Below, in pieces: positions 55,465 to 64,000 of a stretch of 64,000 nucleotides of DNA (the stretch's first letter is position 1; each line of letters opens with the position of its first letter). Both the position numbers and the translations under genes were made by a program. The notes under the pieces are model-generated. The model did not search any database and was not told where the DNA came from. It was given only the letters and a program-made list of their open reading frames with translations. The stretch comes from Marsupella aquatica. Its lineage: Eukaryota > Marchantiophyta. Location of the stretch: positions 23,498,001 to 23,562,000 of the forward strand of contig OZ316896.1 in the NCBI GenBank assembly GCA_973895155.1, in the 5' to 3' direction.

Positions 55465-58261
55465 AGCCTCTACGCCTTATCTTCCTGAAGCATTGGATTC
55501 CATAGCTTCAGCTGCGACACTTCTCACAAAAACAACCAAGTCATTCAAACAATTGTCACTTGTTGAATAGAAATGTCACAATTGGTTAACGACAACATAG
55601 ACAATCACTTTCCTCAGAGCAGATTTTGAACAGTAACCGAATCCCTTCGGCAAGCAGCACAGATTTTGCATCTTGCACTCGTCGATCACTCCAATTCCTC
55701 AGAACCCCACTCCTCCAACACTGCTCAAGTACGACACTTTTCTCATCAAAGGGGTACCAAAGGAGGATATGCGGGAGAGTGGCGGTAGCTCGAACAACCA
55801 GTACTGCACAGCAACAGCACGCAATCGTGCGAGCTTCAAATATACACGGACTCTGTACAGCTGCAAAATGGAAACAGGACACCCATTGTGGATCGTCCTC
55901 CGGTTTTCAAGGCAAAAAATGGGACACCAACAGACACATTTAGGGGAATTGCTTCAAATCGCCTGAGAATGATTCCCGCAAAACACGAAGTGCTTACCAG
56001 TCAGTCAATCTGCCCATCCGCCCGTCCATCCCTCCCTCCGATCGAGAGAAACGCCGAGGATCCACTTGACTCTACTTCGCCGCAATACAAACTCGTGCTC
56101 GTGACTTGTCACATCCGATTCCTGCCTTTCTGCAATTCCATTTCTCTTTCTAGAGAGACAGAGGGAGAGAGAGCTATAGAATGATACAAAGCAACGAGAA
56201 ATGCCGATGATCCACTGAACTCTCTCGCCGCAATACAGCCTTGTTCTCGTGACTTGTCACATCCAAAATGCACGTAGATTTATCATCAAAGGGGTACCAA
56301 AGGAGGATAGACGGGAGAGTGAGCACGGTAAATTACCATAGAATTGACGGTAATGTTACATTTTTCACCCTCCGTAAAAAACAAAAACAAAAATTGATCT
56401 AACCAAGTTAGGCCAAAAATCTGGTTGGAACGCATCGGGAATAGTTAATATTTGTAAAATTAACTTTCTATAATTCATAATAGTTAACTCCCACTAAGAT
56501 AACTATCACTAACTTTTGGTGGGAACCTACCCTATCTACACAAAAAGTTGACACCCCCAATGAGTTCGGGAATGAGTCACGTTGAGGTTTACTTACACCT
56601 GTCAGGTCCCTCAGTTGAGCGCAGCCATTTCGTATTGCTTCAAGGGGAGGCTAAGTGACCACTGTCTACCTTGCATGGGAGCTCCAACCTTTGCAACTAC
56701 TGACTTTATCCCTACAGTCCGATCTTCCCGATGATGTAAATTGCAGTTAAGATTGTGAATGGTCTTGGATTTGTGTTTGCAAATGGTCCCAATTTTTCAC
56801 AATTATATGAATTTGCATTCTAGGTACGATTTTGGCAAATTTTCCCTGAATAAAATGGTTGGCTGGAAGTGTTCTCTGAGTGAAATACATGTCCGGTGGA
56901 TATTGAGTCTAAGGGTGACTTTTTGTTTTGTCTGAGGGCGACTTTACAAGACATCAAGCTGCCAGAGTTTAGATTGCCTGAAGCCATGGTGAAGCGGTCC
57001 AGCTTAGAGCAATCACCAATCCCCAAGTTCATGTCCCTTGTCACACCATTCTAGGTAGTGTTAGAGTGTATCGTACTATCTAGATCCGTATGTTTGGTAT
57101 GTGTGTTATATGAGCCGATAAGGTTCCGTCAGGTTTGTGTGAGAGGGTACTTCTCTCTTGTGAGGCATTGAAAGGTCATATTTCAATGTTGAGCCTTGGA
57201 GAGAGAGGAGCTTGAGTGTGGCTATGGTGGCTGTGAGCTCCGCTTGTGTAACGTGGATTCCTTGAGTAGTGCAAGGTGCGTTGGCTTGACATACATGTGT
57301 GATCGGATCGGTGCGGGATCGATGAGGTATTGTGGACCGGGATTGTTGTGCCGATTGTATTGAGATTATTGTGGGTTTTGGACATGTGTGGACATGAGTT
57401 CCACTTGTATTCCATTCTCTTGTGTTTGTGATGTGGTAGTGTGACTATGTCTAGATGTATGTGACAAGAGATGTATGTTGTGTAGCGATGTGTATGCGCA
57501 CGACACCTTCAATCAGGTTGGGAGCGGTCCAGCTTAGAGCAATCACCAATCCCCAAGTTCATGTCCCTCAATCAGGTTGGGAACCCTTTCCATAGAAGAT
57601 GTCATTGCCCAAAGCATGTCGTTTAGTAATAGATGTTGTTATGTAAACGATTTCAATTACGGAAAAGATGTTGTGCAAAAGATGACAATGCACAAAAGAG
57701 GTATTTATGTAGAAGACGTTGTTACACAAAAAATGATGTTATGTAAAAGGTGTTGTCAGATGTGGTGGTCCCATCATCCATGAATCCCTAAACCCCGCCA
57801 CCCCGGCCCACAATAGTTTGGCCCCTAACCCGTTGTTATTTCATTCAAATACATGTTCGATTTTGCCAAGCATATTAGTACTCATGGAATGTACTCATTT
57901 CATGGGAGTAGCAAGGGGACACTCTCCTTGCATTGCATGGTACATGCAAGGGAAGGGGAAACATTGTCATGTTATAAATCATTGTTTGAAAACTATATTC
58001 ATTTTTGGGGGAGGGGCCAGGCACACACTAGTTCAGGGCATGCATGTTTAGATGCAGTGAAATTGAGTAAAAACCAAAACCAAGACAAGAACATGTTCCT
58101 TTTGGTACCCATTCTAAACTTCTCATAAAATTTCCAACATTTTCATTTGAGTAATTATGGTTGAACCTTGTTACGGACTTGGGTATTTGTCTGCAATACT
58201 GTCTCGGATGACATGTAACACATGTTTCAATTTGAGAACAATTTGTATACAACTAGCCCAA
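55465..58261. other. Intergenic with small repeats, no gene recognised
   Basis: A ~30-base block (GGGGTACCAAAGGAGGATA...) occurs at about 55752 and 56290. A second block (GTGACTTGTCACATCC with flanks) occurs near 56100 and 56250, so an approximately 200-500 base region is partly duplicated. Bases 57180-57500 are G/T-rich. A 44-base copy of 56994-57037 lies at 57524-57567. Confidence 0.55.
57509..57582. repeat. 44-bp templated insertion flanked by 15-bp direct repeats
   Basis: TCAATCAGGTTGGGA occurs at 57509-57523 and again at 57568-57582. The 44 bases between them are an exact copy of 56994-57037, about 500 bases upstream. This looks like a repair event that copied a nearby template into a staggered break. 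Confidence 0.8.
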
Positions 58262-58662
58262 CGCCTGAAGTCAAGGTGATAAAAAGATGCAGAGGAGAGA
58301 AAAGATGTCGAGGAGAGGAAAAGATGTCCAAGGGGAGGAAGAGAACTTGAGATGAGAAAAGATGGCAAAAAAAGGAAAGATGGCGACATGAAAAAAGCAT
58401 GTATAGGTCAGATTACAATGTTCAGGTGAGGAAAAGGTGTCGAGGTGAGGAAATATATGAAGGAGAGAAAAGACGTCCCCAAAATGATGTTGAGGTCAGG
58501 GAAATACGTCAAGGAGGGAATCAATGTCGAGGGTGAAAAAAAGATGTTGTGATGAGACAAATATGTCAAGACGAGAAAAAGACGAGGTAATGAGAAAAAT
58601 ATGTGAAGGCAAGGAAAAGATGTTGAGGAGAGAAAAGTATGTCAAGATTAGAAAATATGTCA
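58262..58662. repeat. Purine-rich degenerate minisatellite
   Basis: About 400 bases made of variants of GAGGAAAAGATGTCGAGG with a rough 20-25 base spacing. It ends exactly where the duplicated 1.8-kb segment begins. Confidence 0.65.
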
Positions 58663-60485
58663 AAGCGAGACACCCCTCTAGTATATAGTCTTTGGGGGAC
58701 CCGCTCCATGGAATGCCCAGGCTTTCTGGTCTTTTTTGTGGGCTTTCTACCAGTAGTGCTCTAAAACGACCAGTTGGCCATGAAAACAATACAAAAGAAA
58801 TCAATCTTAGTGTTTATGTTGATTTGAAATCACTTGGAGCCCAGATAGTGCAGTGTTTTCAATCTCAAACTGTGCTGGCATCAATCTGAACACCATTCAC
58901 CCTGCCAGTATCAATTTCTTGGCACCCAACTTAACCCATCTCCTGTTCTTGTCAAGAACAGGATGACAACAAGTGAGATGTCACTTCCAAGAGTTTTTTT
59001 TAATTAGATCTAAACATCCTTCCTATCAAGTGATTGGTCCACTTTGGCTTTACATGAAGTTGTTGAGAGGTCACTTGTAGTGGAGTCCTCCCAATCCTAC
59101 ATGGACTGGAGTGGTTCCCACAAAATGATTACATGGAGAGTGTCAGTTTGCCAAAGTTTGAAAGGATCTCTCTGTCTCTTCTCATGTTGTCATACAGTAT
59201 CAAATGCATTACTCTACCATTGTTTTGGTCAGGAGACAGTCTAATTAAATGGACCTCTAGATCAGCTCCTCTGGAAACCTCAACCTCCAACCCTCAACCC
59301 CAACCCAACCTCTCAACACTCCTCTGTCTCCTAAACTCTAAACCAAACCCCCAAACTTCAACACCAAGCTAAACTCTCAACAATCCTTTGTCTAATTAGT
59401 TCAAACCCTTAAATTCCAATCCCAACTTGGGGGACTCAGTATATGGAGCCCCCTCCATCAACTGCTGCCACTCACATTTGTTCGGCATTAATGGCAGGGT
59501 AGGAATAGACACTAGCCAAACGGGCCAGCTCTCTTCTTATGTATCCCCTCTTGAATCTGCCCACAATCTTCTCAAATTTTACTAAGTCCATGTGCTTATA
59601 ATTATTCTTTACTTGACTTGAAGTTTGAATTTAGCCCGAGAGATAAATTCTGCTTGGCCAATTTGTCCATGAAGCACCAGGCATCAGTCTTTAGGGAGTA
59701 ACCACAAGGCAAAGGGGCCAACTCTCTCAAGTATCCCCTCTCCCTTCTGCACTTCACAAACTTTGCAAAATTGACAGTACAATGGTCTTAGAATTGTTCT
59801 TTATTTGACTTCGCTATAGTGTGAATTTGCGTTAGAGGGATAAATTGGGTTTGGCCAATCTGAGTCTATTGAAGCACCAGGCATTACTCACTACTTGGGC
59901 AATACAGATTGGAACAGATAGACAAATGGGGATGAGTGAGTTCTGCTCCCGAGTCACCTTCGAACACAACCTTCAATCTGGTCACCAGTAATCGTCACAA
60001 GAACATATGCCACCTTTGAAATGGTGAAAACGATTGGCATCCCTGGCTATAATCTCGCGTCCAGTCACCTTCGAGATAAACTTGGTTGCGGTATGACAAT
60101 CTGAACACACCCGAAGGTTCTTCCATACACGAATTGGTTTTCCCCGAGGTATGTGCAAAAGTCCGTAAGCAATAGCCAACTTCTCACTATGAGAACAAAG
60201 AGCTAGTTCTTTATCCTCCTCATTGATATCATGCAACACAAGTCGGGTATCCGGAATGTAGCCTTCAGCCTTCAGTGTTTCAGTCAATTTATTGAGCTCA
60301 GTATATATCGCCCTCGCTTCTGGGTGAGATCTATCCCCTACAGCAAATTTATGGATCTTCTTATCAACTTCGATAAAGCTACGCCCTGGCTCCTTCCGAA
60401 GGCCTCTGTCTTGCATCATGGTGCGCACCAATGACTTCTTCTGTCGCTTACCAGCTGCAGCGTAGATATTAGACAGGAGCACGTA
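58663..60485. repeat. Segmental duplication, copy 2 (source copy)
   Basis: Nearly identical to 39727-41552, same orientation. It includes the 3' flank and the last 165 codons of the PPR-DYW gene, which continues intact beyond 60485. Confidence 0.92.
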
Positions 60486-62546
60486 TGCAGAGGCATTATT
60501 GGGGTCCAGCTTGAAAAGCTCCTGAGCGGCAAGTTCGCCCAACTCCACATTACTGTGAGTTCTACAAGCCCCAAGCAAGGCTGTCCAAGTGACTGTATTT
60601 GGTGCCATTGGCATGTCAGTAATGAAGAGCTCTGCTTCCTCCAAGTGTCCAGCCCGCCCAAGCAGATCCACCATGCAGTTATAATGCTCAATCTCAGGTT
60701 CGATGCCATAATCCTGCGTCATAGCTGAGAAGACTCTACGGCCATCATCAACAAGGCCTCCGTGAACACAGGCTGACAAAACTGCCACGAATGAATACAC
60801 GTTGGGGTTCACACCGTCTGCGGTCATTTTTCTGAAGAGGTTCAGGGCTTCATTCCCACACCCATGTTGTGCAAGTCCACCGATCATTACAGTCCATGTG
60901 ACTACATCGCGTTTCTCCATTCTGGCAAAAACAAGTCGGGCGTCATCTATACTGCCACTCTCTGCATACATGTGAACGAGTGCACTGCCCACACGCAAAT
61001 CCGACTCCAGTCCGGCTTTGCTAGCGTGACCATGAACCTCCTTCACCCACTCCAAAGCCCCCGCACTTGCAGATGCATTCAGGATGCTCACATAAGTGAT
61101 TTCATTTGGTTCGAAGCCTTGGCGTCGCATTTCAAGAAACATTCGATATGCTTCATGCCCACATCCATGTTGTGCAAGACCTCCTATCATTACATTCCAT
61201 GCGATTACATCGCGTTTCTCCATTCTGTCAAAAACAAGTCGGGCGTCATCTATACTGCCACTCTCTGCATACATGTGAACGAGTGCAATGCCCACACGCA
61301 AATCCGACTCCAGTCCGGCTTCGCTAGCGTGGCCATGAACCTCCTTCACCCACTCCAAAGCCCCCGCACTTGCAGATGCATTCAGGATGCTCACATAAGT
61401 GATTTCATCTGTTTCGAAGCCTTGGCGTCGCATTTCAAGAAACATTCGATATGCTTCACGCCCAGATCCATGTTGTGCGAGTCCTCCTATCATTACATTC
61501 CATGTGATTACATCGCGTTTCTCCATTCTGTCAAAAACCAGTCGGGCATCATCCATACTGCCACTCTTTGCATACATGTGAACGAGTGCATTGCCCACCC
61601 GCAAATCCAACTCCAGTCCGGCTTTGCTAGCGTGGCCATGGACCTCCTTCACCCACTCCAAAGCTCCCGCACTTGCAGATGCATTCAGGATGCTCACATA
61701 AGTGATTGCATCTGGTTTGAAGCCTTCCCGTCTCATTTGGAGGAATAGTCGATATGCTTCCACACCATCACCACGTTCTGCACATGCTCCAATCATAACA
61801 TTCCATGTAATGACATTGCGATTGGTCAACTTTTCAAAAAGTTTCCTTGCCTCGGTGATGCACCCACATTTAGCGTACATCATTACGAGAGCAGTCCCTA
61901 CACGCACGTCCGATTCAAAGCCGACCCGTCGAATATGCTCATGAATTTCTTTTCCGCATCTTAGAGCTAATGGGCCGGCACATCCTTTCAGGATGCTCAG
62001 ATACGTGATCTCATTCGGCTGCACGCCTTCTTGGCGCATTAGATTCAACACTTCGAGTGCAGATTCAACATGATCACTTCTAGCGTATCCTGCAATCATG
62101 CTGGTCCAAGTAATAACACTCTTCTTCTGAATTTGATCAAAAACTCTCCGTGCATCCGATAATCCTCCGCATTTGATATACACATTCAACAGCGTGATTA
62201 ACACATATGGATTCTTATCAACTCCACTCTCGATGATGCAATCATGAATTTGCTTGACTGCTGACAGATCTTTCTGATGCGAGAGCATTTGCAGAACTTT
62301 AACATAGGTGTACGACTCGATCGCAATGCCTCGTTGTAGACGATCTTTCAAACCAGCAAGTGTTTCACTCGTGGTACCAGGAGCATGCATATGCCTACTG
62401 CCGTTCCCTTCTGCAGTAACTGGAGACCAATCTCTCGTGTAATAACTAACATGAGATTGAACTCTGCATTGAGTAATCAAATTCGCCCTTGCCTTAACCC
62501 ATGCTCCAGTTGACCATCCATCCACCCAAAGTGCTAGACTTGTCAT
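59982..62546 (-). CDS. PPR-DYW protein, predicted organellar RNA editing factor
   Basis: This is one uninterrupted frame of 854 codons from ATG 62546, without introns. Residues 1 to about 75 are Arg-, Ser- and Thr-rich, as in an organelle transit peptide. About 80-600 are PPR repeats of PLS type (units such as ITWNVMIGGLAQHG and GTALVMMYAKCGCITEARKLF). An E region follows (TWTALLGACRTHSNVELGELAAQ), and then a DYW cytidine-deaminase-like domain with HSEKLA, CSDCH and the C-terminal CSCDDYW. The usual ending is CGDYW, so one Gly is replaced by Asp. Such proteins bind organellar RNA one base per repeat and convert C to U. The repeats include three nearly identical blocks with a 303-base period (60858, 61161, 61464). 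The target RNA is unknown. Confidence 0.92.
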   Translation of the reverse strand: MTSLALWVDGWSTGAWVKARANLITQCRVQSHVSYYTRDWSPVTAEGNGSRHMHAPGTTSETLAGLKDRLQRGIAIESYTYVKVLQMLSHQKDLSAVKQIHDCIIESGVDKNPYVLITLLNVYIKCGGLSDARRVFDQIQKKSVITWTSMIAGYARSDHVESALEVLNLMRQEGVQPNEITYLSILKGCAGPLALRCGKEIHEHIRRVGFESDVRVGTALVMMYAKCGCITEARKLFEKLTNRNVITWNVMIGACAERGDGVEAYRLFLQMRREGFKPDAITYVSILNASASAGALEWVKEVHGHASKAGLELDLRVGNALVHMYAKSGSMDDARLVFDRMEKRDVITWNVMIGGLAQHGSGREAYRMFLEMRRQGFETDEITYVSILNASASAGALEWVKEVHGHASEAGLESDLRVGIALVHMYAESGSIDDARLVFDRMEKRDVIAWNVMIGGLAQHGCGHEAYRMFLEMRRQGFEPNEITYVSILNASASAGALEWVKEVHGHASKAGLESDLRVGSALVHMYAESGSIDDARLVFARMEKRDVVTWTVMIGGLAQHGCGNEALNLFRKMTADGVNPNVYSFVAVLSACVHGGLVDDGRRVFSAMTQDYGIEPEIEHYNCMVDLLGRAGHLEEAELFITDMPMAPNTVTWTALLGACRTHSNVELGELAAQELFKLDPNNASAYVLLSNIYAAAGKRQKKSLVRTMMQDRGLRKEPGRSFIEVDKKIHKFAVGDRSHPEARAIYTELNKLTETLKAEGYIPDTRLVLHDINEEDKELALCSHSEKLAIAYGLLHIPRGKPIRVWKNLRVCSDCHTATKFISKVTGREIIARDANRFHHFKGGICSCDDYW
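60858..61766 (-). repeat. 303-bp near-identical tandem blocks inside the PPR gene
   Basis: Three blocks of 101 codons repeat with few changes (NASASAGALEWVKEVHGHA in each). The 303-base period equals three PPR motifs. The high nucleotide identity, including silent sites, indicates recent duplication or gene conversion. The repeats also keep an antisense frame open (60864-61748), which is a by-product. Confidence 0.85.
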
Positions 62547-64000
62547 CTTATACTCAGGTGCTCTGGGCTTCCTCTGTGGTCAACATTGAGGGTCAGATAG
62601 GGAAAGCCTAACTGATAAAAGGATAAATTCCAGGAGATGAGGTGCAATGAATTTGTACTTCTTTCCCTAGGACTATATTTCACAATGATCCTTTTACAAT
62701 GAAATGTTCAGAAATTGATGACAGACCGGCTAGTTTGCATGCCTACCTCCGTCCAAAGATGTATTTTCTTGTCTCCCTGGCTCCGCTGTGATCTTTGGTA
62801 CAGAAAACTTGCATAAGTAATATGACTCCTTTTCAATTGAGAGTAACGGGTGTCTGTCAAGAATGCGATGATCTGAGAATAGAATTACTGAAATAATTGT
62901 GAAAGGCATATCCAGGTAGCTCAAGTTTCAATAAGCTCGTTGATACTCCGGTATTACAATGTAACCATGGAAAGGACAGAGTCATGAGCCTATCGAATTG
63001 GCACTAAAAAACTTCATCAAGCAGTCACATATTACCCTTTGGTTGTGTATGGGATAGATTCTAAGGGCACCGTGACAGGCGTTCATTTGTAAGTTGCCTA
63101 CACTGTCCTTTCTATGCTATACACAAACCGACTCTCAGGTGTTTGACAAGAGACTACAACTCACAAATAAAGTCTAGCCAGCATTTGTTGATTTTCTCTA
63201 TAGAATTCATTGTGATTAGGCACAGATGACATGAATGTGAAAGCGCCCCCCCCCCCCCCCCCCACCCACCCCTTTCCCCTCTCCCTGTGGTTCCTTGGAG
63301 ATGAAAAAGAATCAAACTTGAAGTTCAAGTCAAGCTTCATCACACAAGCCTCATGGCAGAAAGCTTCATGCTACTCTAATTGTCACACCGTGGAGCTGGA
63401 ACAAGGGTTTTTGTCTACAAGTAAGTCATCACAACGTTGAATCGCTCGTCAGTCTCAATTACCTGAAGGCCTTGTACAAGAACAATGGCTGATGCCAATA
63501 CCAATCAAACTGGAAGATGAAGGATGAACTCTGCAAATCAAACGTCTTTGTTGAGAATGTCGTCAAGCTCGTTTGGTCACATCATAATCCAACAAAATGA
63601 CATGCATACAAAATTAATCATACCTGGCTGTGTAGTGTAGCCCAAACCGGTCCATATCCAAAATTTCCATCGAGTAAGCTTCGGTCCCGTTCGAGAGCTT
63701 AATTGTACAGTTGTGAGATATATGATCTTACCTGTTTGACAAACGTTCAAATCAGTCTTAGTAGTGCAATCCTTGGAGAGCCCTCAAATTTAAAGTCTCA
63801 TCTTTCCTTCCCCTTGGACTAAGGAAAGAATATTCACTAGGCGAAGGCTCTGTTGGGGAAACCTTACCCGGGCAGAGGAATCTCAGCTCAACGTAACAGT
63901 TGGAGGTACCCCTAGAAGCATAGCGGTAACAGTATCTTCTCCAGGATCACGTGTCCCGTCATTAAGAATTAAGAATTGCTGTACTCTTCTAAGAATTATC
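62547..64000. other. Upstream of the PPR gene, nothing recognised
   Basis: Non-coding to the window edge. It should hold the PPR promoter. An uninterrupted run of 18 C lies at 63246-63263. No convincing ORF or RNA gene was seen. Confidence 0.6.

Noticed and set aside
60864-61748. 294-codon plus-strand ORF over the PPR gene
   Set aside because: Antisense to near-identical 303-bp blocks. The frame stays open because the repeat has no stop in that frame. No start context or homology.
63246-63263. Run of 18 C as a functional G-quadruplex element
   Set aside because: A simple homopolymer prone to sequencing error, with no context supporting a role.
1-64000. tRNA, rRNA or other RNA genes
   Set aside because: Scanning by eye found no cloverleaf or rRNA-like sequence. 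The TGGTATCAGAGC match is only the copia primer site. A tRNAscan-SE/Infernal run would settle it.

Overview
The window is plant nuclear DNA, most likely from a bryophyte and probably a moss. The evidence is a DYW-type pentatricopeptide-repeat (PPR) gene with plant-style PLS repeats, plant Ty3/gypsy and Ty1/copia retrotransposons, and intron-containing genes. The species cannot be fixed from the sequence alone. One run of exactly 100 N (20500-20599) marks a scaffold gap.

1-29727: a head-to-tail array of one Ty3/gypsy family on the minus strand. In element order it reads LTR C, internal C (cut by the gap), LTR B, internal B, LTR A, internal A (running off the left edge). Each LTR is about 4.7 kb and carries its own large sense-strand ORF, intact in LTR C as 1129 codons. 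This protein has a plant-transposon-like N-terminal region, a long coiled coil and an Ala/Glu-rich tail. The internal regions encode gag-protease in one frame and RT-RNase H-integrase in the -1 frame. All three internal copies are damaged in different ways.

29728-34721: palindromic minisatellites surround and interrupt a decayed multi-exon gene of unknown family (31093-34470). Near-perfect palindromes with the core CTCGGAGAG/CTCTCCGAG lie in its introns and flanks. 34722-39489 is a solo LTR of the same gypsy family with a perfect 5-bp target duplication (TGGAG), inserted into that palindromic tract. This independently proves the LTR ends and shows that the large ORF lies inside the LTR.

39727-45470: a 1.8-kb segmental duplication carrying the 3' end of the PPR-DYW gene, an orphan exon-like ORF at its breakpoint, and a two-exon gene for a kinase-like protein.

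46590-53256: a Ty1/copia element with a truncated 5' LTR, a long GC-rich leader and a gag-pol frame carrying nine in-frame stops and one frame break. Its LTRs differ at one of 189 compared positions.

53257-58662: mostly non-coding, with one diverged relative of the gypsy LTR-ORF coiled coil (54955-55395) and small repeats. 58663-62546: the source copy of the segmental duplication and the intact 854-codon PPR-DYW gene, predicted to be an organellar C-to-U RNA editing factor. No gene was recognised from 62547 to 64000.

The strongest candidate for something undescribed is the gypsy family: giant LTRs encoding a large protein, a second purine tract at the centre of the internal region, and both visible insertions lying inside palindromic minisatellites.
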